From a virus: DNA of 55,925 bases. Below, one piece after another: positions 33,948-40,081 of the stretch (positions are counted from its first letter, which is position 1; each line of letters starts with the position of its first letter). The position numbers were made by a program, and so were the translations under genes. Under the pieces are notes generated by a model that was not told where the DNA came from, did no database searches, and worked only from the letters and a program-made list of their open reading frames with translations. The stretch lies in the IMG/VR virus record IMGVR_UViG_3300027967_000009, positions 1 through 55,925 of that record; one strand, 5' to 3'.

Positions 33948-34263
33948 TTTCCTTTATCACTTCAACCAATACTTGCTTAACTTCAATATTGTCTTTCGCT
34001 ATATCATTAACAATAACGCTTCGCTTATAGGCTATCTGCTCGTTTTGTTTGAGTTGATGCATTAGCTCGGCAATAGTTGCTACGCTTTCGTTGTTCGCGG
34101 TTTTTAATATCTGTGCGTTGGCAGTTAACACCTTGTTATCTTTTGATAAAGACGCATTAGCCGCATTTAGCGAAAAGATAATGGCTATTAACGTAAATAT
34201 AACCAAAGCAACAACTGTTTTAATTATTGAGCTGAGCCCGAAATTTTTGAATATGGATAACAT
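33754..34263 (-). CDS. Inner-membrane spanin (Rz-like)
   Basis: This 169-residue protein starts at ATG 34263 with AAAGGA upstream. It has a single N-terminal membrane anchor (IIKTVVALVIFTLIAIIFSLNAA) and a coiled-coil periplasmic region (about 35-110), as in i-spanins. It overlaps the endolysin gene upstream and contains most of the Rz1 gene. Confidence 0.8.
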   Translation of the reverse strand: MLSIFKNFGLSSIIKTVVALVIFTLIAIIFSLNAANASLSKDNKVLTANAQILKTANNESVATIAELMHQLKQNEQIAYKRSVIVNDIAKDNIEVKQVLVEVIKESDDENIIEWSDALVPDDIVSVLKHPRNSNSDENSKINTTKSVNGTNLLASIPRQNKSRSSQLYF

Positions 34264-34777
34264 AATTGATCGTTTCCTTTGAGTGATGTTTAGTGACTTT
34301 CGGCAAACAATTGATGATCGGGTCGTAAAAAACAGCCATATTGCAAAGTTTTTGTGCTTTGGCAATATTTCCTGCTCCTGCGTTATAACTAGCAAGCATC
34401 AATTTGATTCTTTCAATGACTGGCCGAGGCGAATACCAGAAGCGATAAAGCTTACTGTTATACCAAGCGGCGGCCTCTATATTGGTTCGCGGATCAAACA
34501 CATGTGACCCTTGCTTGATTAGGTTGGGAACATCTTCCCAAGTTGTCGGCATAAACTGACAAACACCTTCTGCCCCTACTGGAGAGACTGCTGTCGGTTT
34601 AAATCGGCTTTCTTGATAACACTGAGCTTTTAGCCAGTACCAATCAATACCAGGCATATGCCAAGACATTGCTGACTTAAAATAAATGTCGTATTTAAGC
34701 GATTGTAAAGGTGAAGATAAACAATGCTGTGTAACAAATATGGCGAACATTAAGATAGCGCACTTGATAATGTTCAT
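34220..34777 (-). CDS. Lytic transglycosylase endolysin with signal/anchor
   Basis: This 185-residue protein starts at ATG 34777 (AAGGAA upstream). The N-terminal hydrophobic segment (IIKCAILMFAIFVTQHCLSS) is followed by an SLT domain: catalytic Glu in AQCYQESRFKPTAVSPVGAEGVCQFMP, then IEAAAWYNSKLY and MLASYNAGAGN. It cleaves peptidoglycan glycan strands. The hydrophobic start suggests Sec export or a signal-arrest-release mechanism, which would allow holin-independent timing. Confidence 0.88.
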   Translation of the reverse strand: MNIIKCAILMFAIFVTQHCLSSPLQSLKYDIYFKSAMSWHMPGIDWYWLKAQCYQESRFKPTAVSPVGAEGVCQFMPTTWEDVPNLIKQGSHVFDPRTNIEAAAWYNSKLYRFWYSPRPVIERIKLMLASYNAGAGNIAKAQKLCNMAVFYDPIINCLPKVTKHHSKETINYVIHIQKFRAQLNN

Positions 34778-34919
34778 GTAATTCCTTCCATGTTTTTTGA
34801 AAATCAATACCCGAACGCTTATCTGCAATACGTAACGAAGTAAACAAAAACACTGTTGCCAATAAAGCCGCTAAGCCTTTTTTAACAACAGCAAATAAAA
34901 TTGGTATTAAAAACTCCAT
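34695..34919 (-). CDS. Holin candidate
   Basis: This 74-residue protein has two membrane spans (residues 4-29, LIPILFAVVKKGLAALLATVFLF; and 60-73) separated by a charged linker. It is the first gene of the leftward late operon and its end overlaps the endolysin start region, the usual holin-endolysin order. No family signature is visible. Confidence 0.6.
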   Translation of the reverse strand: MEFLIPILFAVVKKGLAALLATVFLFTSLRIADKRSGIDFQKTWKELHEHYQVRYLNVRHICYTALFIFTFTIA

Positions 34920-34961
34920 GTCACATTTCTCGTTACTCTTTGTTGAATTTTAGGCATAAAA

Positions 34962-34985
34962 AAACCCGCTCTATTTAGCAGGTTT
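34962..34985 (-). terminator. Terminator upstream of the late operon
   Basis: On the minus strand AAACCtGCT-aaatag-AGCgGGTTT ends in TTTTTTT. It lies between the attC-like region and the lysis genes, so late expression needs read-through or a promoter downstream of it. Confidence 0.85.
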
Positions 34986-35031
34986 GTGTATACGGTCTTT
35001 TTGCATCTTGGGAAAACTATACCATCAAAAA

Positions 35032-35048
35032 GGGGCAAAACCAGCCCC
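35032..35048 (-). terminator. Second tandem terminator
   Basis: Minus-strand stem GGGGC/GCCCC is flanked by T-runs. With the one at 34962 it makes a strong block that a phage antiterminator could relieve. Confidence 0.8.
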
Positions 35049-35124
35049 AAAAATGGGAAGTTTCTGACATGCGTTCCAGAATTACTAATATCGTGGTTTT
35101 TCTCGCTTTCAGTAGGAGAATCAT

Positions 35125-35165
35125 GCCAACTTGTTAAACGTTATTGTTTTTAACAAGTTATTGGC
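35125..35165. repeat. Long hairpin between late operon and cassette region
   Basis: GCCA/TGGC and ACTTGTTAAA/TTTAACAAGT pair around a 10-nt loop with a 3-nt bulge (TAT). There is no T-run. It may be a regulatory RNA element or a decayed attC-like site; the interval 34920-35212 holds no gene apart from these structures. Confidence 0.5.
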
Positions 35166-35212
35166 TAAAGGTTTACTGGTGAAAAGAGGAAAAACGATCC
35201 TTAGTAACAGTG

Positions 35213-35482
35213 TTATATTGCCTCGGGCAATTCAGGTAATGGCATCCAGTGTGTCATATCTTCTCCACCTATATTGCACCAGTACCCATCGTCAAATTCA
35301 CATTCAAAAAAGTAACTCCCATTAAACCCTAAAATCTTATTCCCTTGCATAGCTTCTGGTGGAGCCTGATTTACATCTTTAAGCACAAAATGTTTTTCGT
35401 ACCAATCATTAACCTGTTTAGCATTAAATACTGGCGTTTCGTCTGCAAATGTTCTCGCTGTTCTAGCTAGTAATCTTTCCAT
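35213..35482 (-). CDS. Hypothetical acidic protein (first cassette gene)
   Basis: This 89-residue protein starts at ATG 35482 (AGAGGA eight bases before it; an earlier in-frame ATG at 35500 has no site). Sequence: MERLLARTARTFADETPVFN..., then FNGSYFFECEFDDGYWCNIGG. The stop codon is formed by a GTTA core-like box, as in the other genes of this array. Not recognised. Confidence 0.6.
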   Translation of the reverse strand: MERLLARTARTFADETPVFNAKQVNDWYEKHFVLKDVNQAPPEAMQGNKILGFNGSYFFECEFDDGYWCNIGGEDMTHWMPLPELPEAI

Positions 35483-35511
35483 TTTTAGTTCCTCTTTCAT
35501 TTAATCGGCAA

Positions 35512-35597
35512 ATATAACAACTGCTATCAAACGACAAATAACAGCTGGTTCGTTCCTCACAGACGCTTTATATTTGCATCTGTGCTTTAGGTTATGT
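35512..35597. repeat. attC: attC-like site 1
   Basis: Ends are ATATAAC (35512-35518) and GTTATGT (35591-35597). Between them the inner arms pair imperfectly: A[T]CAAACG[A]CAAATA on the left matches the complement ACAGATGCAAATA on the right, with unpaired T and A on the left. TAACAA at the left edge matches the R'' end of Vibrio-type attC sites. Confidence 0.6.
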
Positions 35598-35828
35598 TCT
35601 CACAATAAACGGTGTAGTGTGCTGCAATACATAACGTTTAATTACCAAGCGCACATCACCACTACCTCGAAAGTTTTTCTTTATATAGTGCCTTGCTTCA
35701 TCTTCAGTTTCTGCATCTATCTCAAAAGCAGGCGCACCAACTGGCCCAACAAAATATTTAATAATGTCTCTGTCATGGTTCGCTTCAACACAACCCTTTT
35801 GACCGCAAATATTACATTCACCACTCAT
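35592..35828 (-). CDS. Small zinc-finger-like cassette protein
   Basis: This 78-residue protein starts at ATG 35828 (GAGG eight bases upstream; an upstream GTG is possible). The N-terminal CNICGQKGCVEANHD resembles a treble-clef metal site, followed by an alpha/beta part (AFEIDAETEDEARHYIKKNF). Its TAA is the complement of GTTA in attC-like site 1. Not recognised further. Confidence 0.6.
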   Translation of the reverse strand: MSGECNICGQKGCVEANHDRDIIKYFVGPVGAPAFEIDAETEDEARHYIKKNFRGSGDVRLVIKRYVLQHTTPFIVRT

Positions 35829-35850
35829 CTTTAAATCCTCAAAATAAATC

Positions 35851-35904
35851 ACATAACAAAGCGCATCAATCGGACTCTACGAGCCGTTGTGCTTGGGGTT
35901 AGAA
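35851..35904. repeat. attC: attC-like site 2 (short, well paired)
   Basis: R''-like ACATAAC (35851-35857) and R'-like GTTAGAA (35898-35904) enclose GCA[T]CAA[T]CGG[A]CTC-tac-GAG-CCG-TTG-TGC: every right-arm base pairs, and three single bases on the left are extrahelical. Size and architecture match the short attC of resistance cassettes. Confidence 0.75.
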
Positions 35905-35907
35905 TGG

Positions 35908-36075
35908 CTAATCGATAATATATATTTTATCCAGCAGCTTTTTTAAATTATCTATATCTTCTTTGTATCGCAGAACTAAAAATGCACCATCTTCTTTATC
36001 GCACAACACAATGCCATTATTAGTGGCTAAAGAGGTGTATTCTCTTTTTGAATGTTTCTCTACTATGCTTACCAT
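35908..36075 (-). CDS. Hypothetical 55-residue protein
   Basis: ATG 36075 is preceded by AGGA and opens MVSIVEKHSKREYTSLATNN... ending KLLDKIYIID. The frame fills the space between attC-like sites 2 and 3 and stops just outside the R' box of site 2, so it is the sole gene of its cassette. Small alpha/beta protein, not recognised. Confidence 0.6.
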   Translation of the reverse strand: MVSIVEKHSKREYTSLATNNGIVLCDKEDGAFLVLRYKEDIDNLKKLLDKIYIID

Positions 36076-36103
36076 TTCAATCCTACCTTTTGTGTTAATG
36101 CCA

Positions 36104-36185
36104 ATCTAACAAATAATTCAAACGGACTGTCAACAGTTCGCTCGTTCCTCACGCTGTTTCCAGCGCGCTTAATTTGAGGTTAGCA
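36104..36185. repeat. attC: attC-like site 3
   Basis: ATCTAAC (36104-36110) fits RYYYAAC exactly; GTTAGCA is at 36179. Left arm AATT[C]AAACG pairs with AATTAAGCG read from the right, with an extra C on the left. The left edge TAACAAATAATTCAAACGG and right edge GCTTAATTTGAGGTTAG look like Vibrio attC edges. Confidence 0.75.
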
Positions 36186-36395
36186 GGAATTAATCGACCA
36201 CCATACTGCGCCGTCATTTTTTACTAATCCACGCCTTTTTAATTTTTGCAAATTTTGACTTACATCTAATCTAGTTAGTTGATTTTGCAGATGACTAAGT
36301 TCATCTTTATTTCTTAGGGTTAAAAATATACTCCATGCACTTCGTCTGTTTTTTGGTTTTAACTCTGCCAACACATGGCTTTCAATATTTTGCAT
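36180..36395 (-). CDS. Small winged-helix-like protein
   Basis: This 71-residue protein has a perfect AGGAGG before ATG 36395. SAWSIFLTLRNKDELSHLQNQLTRLDVSQNLQKLKRRGLVKND has the helix-turn-helix plus wing spacing of small DNA-binding proteins. The stop TAA is the complement of the GTTA core of site 3. Confidence 0.6.
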   Translation of the reverse strand: MQNIESHVLAELKPKNRRSAWSIFLTLRNKDELSHLQNQLTRLDVSQNLQKLKRRGLVKNDGAVWWSINSC

Positions 36396-36438
36396 AACTA
36401 CCTCCTAAATAATTACAATTCAACGCGTAGCACAACAA

Positions 36439-36699
36439 TCAAACATCCCACTCACATTGTGCAAACCACCATGCTTTATTAAGATCTTTCGTTCTCGCGT
36501 ATTCAGCTAAGAAAGCATCAAAGCACTCTACCGCTAAACCACAGTTGCATATCAGCTCTAGGTATTCATTTAAGTCGGTAGCCTTATGCCCAGTAAAAGG
36601 CATTATTAATTCGCCGCTAACAACGGCTTCAACGGGATTGCTAACAGTTGGCTTCTCGTCAAAGGCTTCCTCTAATTCTTTATTTGTATTTCCAAACAT
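36439..36699 (-). CDS. Hypothetical acidic protein
   Basis: This 86-residue acidic protein has AAAGGAG before ATG 36699. It ends ...YARTKDLNKAWWFAQCEWDV, rich in aromatic residues. The region between it and the next gene (36396-36438) has no complete attC-like site, only a GTTGAAT word on the minus strand, so two cassettes may have fused here. Not recognised. Confidence 0.6.
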   Translation of the reverse strand: MFGNTNKELEEAFDEKPTVSNPVEAVVSGELIMPFTGHKATDLNEYLELICNCGLAVECFDAFLAEYARTKDLNKAWWFAQCEWDV

Positions 36700-36715
36700 T
36701 TATTCTCTCCTTTGG

Positions 36716-36743
36716 GTCGCAACCCATTAATCTAAGGTTAGGC
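36716..36743. repeat. Degenerate attC-like site
   Basis: GTTAGGC (36737-36743) fits the R' consensus GTTRRRY exactly, but only a poor partner (TCGCAAC) lies 20 bp to the left and inner arms are missing. Probably an attC that lost its central part. Confidence 0.4.
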
Positions 36744-36745
36744 GG

Positions 36746-36949
36746 TTAATTCAATTTCAGCGTTTTGTGTAAACTGTCAAAATCAGCCGCTCTAACATCT
36801 TTTACTATTTTATTTATTTGGCTATCTGGCAAACCAAGCTTGTTTAATGTTTGCTCAAAAGCTATTTGTAATCTTGTTCGGTCATTAGCAACCTTGCAAA
36901 GTTCTTCACCAAACTTTTGCAGCATTCTAGCTTTATCACCAGTAGCCAT
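36746..36949 (-). CDS. Hypothetical 67-residue helical protein
   Basis: MATGDKARMLQKFGEELCKV... is a mostly helical, charged protein starting at ATG 36949, 3 bp after the stop of the Acb2-like gene, so the two share one cassette and probably one mRNA. It might be a partner of Acb2 or an independent anti-defence protein. Not recognised. Confidence 0.6.
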   Translation of the reverse strand: MATGDKARMLQKFGEELCKVANDRTRLQIAFEQTLNKLGLPDSQINKIVKDVRAADFDSLHKTLKLN

Positions 36950-36952
36950 AAC

Positions 36953-37177
36953 TTAAAAACTCTCTGGCTGTGCTACAGCGCGCACAGCAGCCATAAAGCC
37001 TTTTTGTAAATCCGTTTTAGCTACAGCAACCCATCGTTGATCTAACTGTTTATTACTTTGTAGCTCCTCGATTAAAACTCCAACCTCTTCGGCTTTCGCT
37101 TTAACTGCGTTCATAGCATCAATCTCAGCTTGACTCAAATCACGGTAGCCTTTAATTTTCTTGTGTTGATTATCCAT
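36953..37177 (-). CDS. acb2: Acb2/Tad1 hairpin-domain protein (anti-CBASS cyclic-nucleotide sponge)
   Basis: This 74-residue protein starts at ATG 37177 (GAGGAAA upstream). The sequence follows the Acb2/Tad1 helical-hairpin family closely: [19 protein letters not shown], a central helix [11 protein letters not shown], and the signature [20 protein letters not shown] followed by RAVAQPESF. Acb2 hexamers sequester cyclic di- and trinucleotides and blind CBASS (and Tad1 relatives blind Thoeris) defence. Lying alone in an attC-bounded unit with one partner, it is the clearest anti-defence gene of the array. Confidence 0.85.
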   Translation of the reverse strand: MDNQHKKIKGYRDLSQAEIDAMNAVKAKAEEVGVLIEELQSNKQLDQRWVAVAKTDLQKGFMAAVRAVAQPESF

Positions 37178-37216
37178 TGTATTTCCTCTTTCTTTGATTA
37201 AGTTGCCAAGCAAACC

Positions 37217-37292
37217 GCCTAACAACGCGTTTAAATTTGATTGCTACAGTTGCTACGCGCCTTGCGCAACAACTTAACGCAAATGGTTAGTT
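37217..37292. repeat. attC: attC-like site 4
   Basis: GCCTAAC (37217-37223, exact RYYYAAC) and GTTAGTT (37286-37292) flank arms GCGTTTAAATTTG (left) and the complement of CAACTTAACGC (right), with extra bases on the left. The right edge CTTAACGC...GGTTAG resembles Vibrio attC R' ends. Confidence 0.75.
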
Positions 37293-37316
37293 TGCTTTAT
37301 CGTAGTTCGCATACAT

Positions 37317-37385
37317 CTAGCTTAATATAAATGTAATACTGATAGATATTAACGAACCGATCGTATAGCCGACCCAAAACCCCAA
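37317..37385 (-). CDS. Possible tiny membrane peptide
   Basis: A minus-strand frame from TTG 37385 gives 22 residues (GFWVGYTIGSLISISITFILS), a convincing membrane span. It continues in frame with, and directly after the TGA of, the gene at 37413-37625 with no stop between. No good start or ribosome site is visible, so it may be a decayed gene or a readthrough extension. Confidence 0.25.
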   Translation of the reverse strand: MGFWVGYTIGSLISISITFILS

Positions 37386-37412
37386 GCTCTCTAATTTAAT
37401 GTATTTAATGTA

Positions 37413-37625
37413 TCACCGCCTTTGTGTATCAATTGCTAACTGTTTAAGTTTCGGTAGTTCTTTTTCAAATTCCAATATCAAATCTTCTTCATTAAGCTTT
37501 CTAGAAAAAATAAAAGCACACTCTGAGCAGTGTATTTGACTAACACTTATTTCAAAGCTACTTCTTATCCCTAAGCCAACATAACTTTGATTGCACATAG
37601 GGCATTTTTGTCCGCTGAGATTCAT
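37413..37625 (-). CDS. Small zinc-ribbon protein
   Basis: This 70-residue protein has two Cys pairs (KCPMCNQSY near residue 8 and IHCSECAF near 33) forming a zinc ribbon like those of Lar/Com-type phage proteins, then an acidic helix. Start ATG 37625 overlaps the stop of the upstream gene by 4 bp (ATGA). It may bind nucleic acid or a host enzyme; the function is unknown. Confidence 0.65.
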   Translation of the reverse strand: MNLSGQKCPMCNQSYVGLGIRSSFEISVSQIHCSECAFIFSRKLNEEDLILEFEKELPKLKQLAIDTQRR

Positions 37626-37813
37626 GGTGTAACCTCTGGCTCGACTGATAAAGCTTCAACAACAGCATCTACAGCCCACTTGTGAGGCTCAAACGCTTGT
37701 GCTTCATCGTCTGTTTCTGGCAAGTAATCATGCCTACCTGTTATTGCTTTAGCATGCTTTAATGCGTGTTTTTGTAATAACTCTCTTGCTTTGCTTTCTT
37801 GTTGTGTTTTCAT
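37622..37813 (-). CDS. Hypothetical 63-residue protein
   Basis: MKTQQESKARELLQKHALKH... is a helical N-terminus followed by an acidic region (LPETDDEAQAFEPHKWAVDAVVEAL). It is translationally coupled to the zinc-ribbon gene and follows attC-like site 5. Not recognised. Confidence 0.55.
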   Translation of the reverse strand: MKTQQESKARELLQKHALKHAKAITGRHDYLPETDDEAQAFEPHKWAVDAVVEALSVEPEVTP

Positions 37814-37847
37814 ATTTTTCTCGCTTATCGTTTAGCGCTGTCAGCAA

Positions 37848-37918
37848 AACTAACAACACGTATCAAAGGAATTTAACAGTAAGTTACCCTGTTAAATCCT
37901 CTGTACTATGGGTTATGC
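37848..37918. repeat. attC: attC-like site 5 (best paired)
   Basis: R''-like ACTAAC and R'-like GTTATGC (37912-37918) flank GTA[T]CAAAGGA[A]TTTAACAG on the left and CTGTTAAATCCTCTGTAC on the right. The right arm is fully accommodated, with one A/G mismatch, leaving T and A extrahelical on the left. This is the classical attC geometry. Confidence 0.8.
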
Positions 37919-38113
37919 GGTTATCTTGTCTTGCTCGAATTTTCGCCCTTGATCAAACGCCTCTTGTATTTTTCTAGCTATAACCTTGTTTATAGCTTCT
38001 ATTTTTCGGTGCTCTGCATCTGCATCTTTCCCAAAATCAGCGTCTATCTTTCTGTGTATTTCTTCATACTCAAAATCATAAAGCTCACAAAAAACCTTTT
38101 CTTTTACTTCCAT
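37913..38113 (-). CDS. Hypothetical charged helical protein
   Basis: This 66-residue protein starts at ATG 38113 (GGAG nine bases upstream). It is charged and almost entirely helical (EEIHRKIDADFGKDADAEHRK..., ending FDQGRKFEQDKITA). Its stop TAA is the complement of GTTA in attC-like site 5. Not recognised. Confidence 0.55.
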   Translation of the reverse strand: MEVKEKVFCELYDFEYEEIHRKIDADFGKDADAEHRKIEAINKVIARKIQEAFDQGRKFEQDKITA

Positions 38114-38136
38114 CTTCTCTATCTCCAATAGTTACC

Positions 38137-38209
38137 GCCTAACAACCGCAATCAAATGAAGTTAACAGTCGCTACGCTCGGTTAATTCATCTGTTCCATA
38201 CGGTTATAA
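38137..38209. repeat. attC: attC-like site 6
   Basis: GCCTAAC (38137-38143, exact consensus) and GTTATAA (38203-38209) flank GCAA[T]CAAATGAA[G]TTAAC and its near-complement GTTAATTCATCTGTTCC. Again two single bases (T, G) on the left are extrahelical. Confidence 0.8.
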
Positions 38210-38401
38210 GGCTCTCTTAAACTGTATCTCAACCTCATAAGGAGCCAAAACAGTATCTGTTTCACCACAAAACGGACAGTAGATTTTTTGCTGTGGCGGG
38301 TTACTCATTAGGTGTCCGCCTTTAGGGTCTGCGATCATCATTCCGCCACAGTCACAATACTTGGCACCTTTTGCTACTGCTTGTATATTTTGTACTTCCA
38401 C
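38204..38401 (-). CDS. Small zinc-ribbon cassette protein
   Basis: This 65-residue protein contains CDCGGMM near residue 16 and CPFCGETDTV near 42, a four-Cys zinc ribbon in the style of Lar restriction-alleviation proteins, then EVEIQFKRAL. Its TAA is made by the GTTA core of site 6. A restriction-alleviation role is possible but not shown. Confidence 0.6.
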   Translation of the reverse strand: MEVQNIQAVAKGAKYCDCGGMMIADPKGGHLMSNPPQQKIYCPFCGETDTVLAPYEVEIQFKRAL

Positions 38402-38415
38402 TTTAGTTCCTTAGC

Positions 38416-38457
38416 CTTATAACAAGGCAATTAATCGTGACTGCGCAAAGGTTAGTC
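38416..38457. repeat. Degenerate attC-like site 7
   Basis: CTTATAAC (38416-38423) and GTTAGTC (38451-38457) are only 27 bp apart and their inner arms pair poorly. It borders the ssb gene and marks the right edge of the array. Confidence 0.4.
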
Positions 38458-38463
38458 AACATG

Positions 38464-38988
38464 CTAGTTTGTCACCAAATACCCTTGTGCCTGAAAATTA
38501 ACTCTCTCTTGATTTATCTCTGGTAGCGTTTTTTTCAAGCCGTTAGGGTGGTTAGGAAGTATCGTATGTGTTTTCTGTTGCTGCTGAAAACCACCTTGCT
38601 GTTGAGGTGCTTGTTGACCTTGGAAGCCGCCTTGTTGACCAGAAGGCTTACCATCTAACATTTGCATTACACCGTTAAAGCCTTGTAGAACAATCTCGGT
38701 AGTATATTGGTCTTGCCCTTGTTGGTTGGTCCATTTGCGCGTTTGTAGTTGACCTTCTACATAAACTTTTGAGCCTTTTTTCAAATAGTCTCTGGCAATT
38801 TCTGCTAACTTTCCAAATAACACAACTCTATGCCATTCGGTTTTTTCTTTTTGCTCGCTTGTTTGTTTGTCTTTCCATTTATCTGAGGTGGCAATGGTAA
38901 TGTTTGCTACAGCACTATTGTTTGGCAAAAATTTAAACTCTACGTCTTTACCTAAGTTACCAACTAAAATCACTTTATTTACTGACAT
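38464..38988 (-). CDS. ssb: Single-stranded DNA-binding protein lacking the acidic tip
   Basis: This 174-residue SSB has a complete OB fold ([20 protein letters not shown]..., [30 protein letters not shown]) and a Gln/Gly linker. The end (...[14 protein letters not shown]) lacks the DDIPF-like tip that recruits partner proteins in bacterial SSBs; I found no such tip in other frames just downstream. It sits last in the early operon, beside the cassette array. Confidence 0.92.
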   Translation of the reverse strand: MSVNKVILVGNLGKDVEFKFLPNNSAVANITIATSDKWKDKQTSEQKEKTEWHRVVLFGKLAEIARDYLKKGSKVYVEGQLQTRKWTNQQGQDQYTTEIVLQGFNGVMQMLDGKPSGQQGGFQGQQAPQQQGGFQQQQKTHTILPNHPNGLKKTLPEINQERVNFQAQGYLVTN

Positions 38989-38997
38989 GGGTTTTCC

Positions 38998-39333
38998 TTA
39001 AATGATGGCTAATTCTTGCTTTAATGCTCTAGCTGCAAGAATGTCTTCAATACGGCGTCTAACGGTGCCTTCTGCTTTTTTTTCAGGGCTAACGCTGCTT
39101 GTGTCACCGGGTCTATTACTGATAACAAAGGTTATTTTTTTAGACTTCTTCGATATTTTATGATTACAGCCACAGCTCAACGTGTGCCCAGAAGAAAAAT
39201 TATCCATTCTGACTTCGGTTTCTTTTCCGCAATCACATTGGCAATGTAAGTACTTTTGATTGTTTCTTCCTTTTCGCTTAGCTATAGATACTGCTGTTAA
39301 TTTGCCGTATTTAGTTCCGATAATGCTAGTCAC
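38998..39333 (-). CDS. Zinc-finger phage protein (AP2/HNH-associated N-terminus)
   Basis: This 111-residue protein opens with IIGTKYGKLTAV and has HCQCDCGKETEV and SCGCNH, the Cys pattern found at the N-terminus of phage HNH/AP2 DNA-binding proteins. The nuclease part is absent; the C-terminus is charged and helical. Probably a stand-alone DNA-binding domain of the early operon. Confidence 0.65.
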   Translation of the reverse strand: MTSIIGTKYGKLTAVSIAKRKGRNNQKYLHCQCDCGKETEVRMDNFSSGHTLSCGCNHKISKKSKKITFVISNRPGDTSSVSPEKKAEGTVRRRIEDILAARALKQELAII

Positions 39334-39344
39334 AACCCCTCTCC

Positions 39345-39725
39345 TTATTTTAATGACACTGACTGCAAGCGTTTGTATAGCGCGGCAGCAACTTTATATT
39401 CCACTTCGTCACCTGCATCGCGACACATGTCTGCATATTCAAGCACTTTCATTTCAGAATTTTTCAAGTGTTGAGTCATAGCAAGTTTTGCTTTTTGTAA
39501 GTTTGCTGTAGTCATATTGACTTTCTCCCTTTGTAGCTCTTTTTTTAAATCTGGAAAATAACGAATCAATGCTTTAAACGCGTCATTAATTTGCTTTACG
39601 GTATGCATGGCTTTGTTTTTGCCTATACTTACCATGCTTAGTTCTTCTGCAAATAGAGCTTTGGCTTGCGCTGGCTTGGTCATGCTTTTATTGATATTTG
39701 GAATGTCAACCGCAACCGTGCTCAT
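39345..39725 (-). CDS. Hypothetical helical protein
   Basis: This 126-residue, mostly helical basic protein (LFAEELSMVSIGKNKAMHTVKQINDAFKALI...) overlaps the DUF4406 gene by 4 bp. It belongs to the early leftward operon with ssb and rdgC. No recognisable domain. Confidence 0.6.
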   Translation of the reverse strand: MSTVAVDIPNINKSMTKPAQAKALFAEELSMVSIGKNKAMHTVKQINDAFKALIRYFPDLKKELQREKVNMTTANLQKAKLAMTQHLKNSEMKVLEYADMCRDAGDEVEYKVAAALYKRLQSVSLK

Positions 39726-40081
39726 GAGTTATCCACATTTTCAGGGGATAACTCAGTGCACAGTCTTAGCTCTGGCTTGTTGTTTAAAAGTCCGGTGTCT
39801 TCATAGAACACTTCAAAACCACAACACTTAGCATAAGCAAGCTCAGCTGCAGCACCTTTACTGTGTTCATAACCCGTTAGCATGTAAATAGCGTTACATA
39901 CCGCCAACATGGCCATGTCTATACGCATATACTGCTCATAGGTTAGTCCGTCAGGGTTGACCGCTGGATTTAAGGCAATAAACCCTTGCTCGGTTAGCAT
40001 TATTTGTGCGTCATCAAACGCTTCTTTGTTGGCGTTTTTAATGCCCGTCATAGGGCCAGAAATATAAATAATCTTACTCAT
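39722..40081 (-). CDS. DUF4406 (nucleoside deoxyribosyltransferase-like) protein
   Basis: This 119-residue protein starts at ATG 40081. KIIYISGPMTGIKNANKEAF, LNPAVNPDGLTYEQYMRIDMAML and HSKGAAAELAYAKCCG match DUF4406, a family related to nucleoside 2-deoxyribosyltransferases. It is common in phages and may act in nucleotide salvage. The start overlaps the rdgC stop. Confidence 0.8.
   Translation of the reverse strand: MSKIIYISGPMTGIKNANKEAFDDAQIMLTEQGFIALNPAVNPDGLTYEQYMRIDMAMLAVCNAIYMLTGYEHSKGAAAELAYAKCCGFEVFYEDTGLLNNKPELRLCTELSPENVDNS

Noticed and set aside
35125-35165. Hairpin as an additional attC site
   Set aside because: The bulge is on the right arm as one TAT block, and the end boxes fit RYYYAAC/GTTRRRY poorly. 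It does not follow the pattern of the six good sites.
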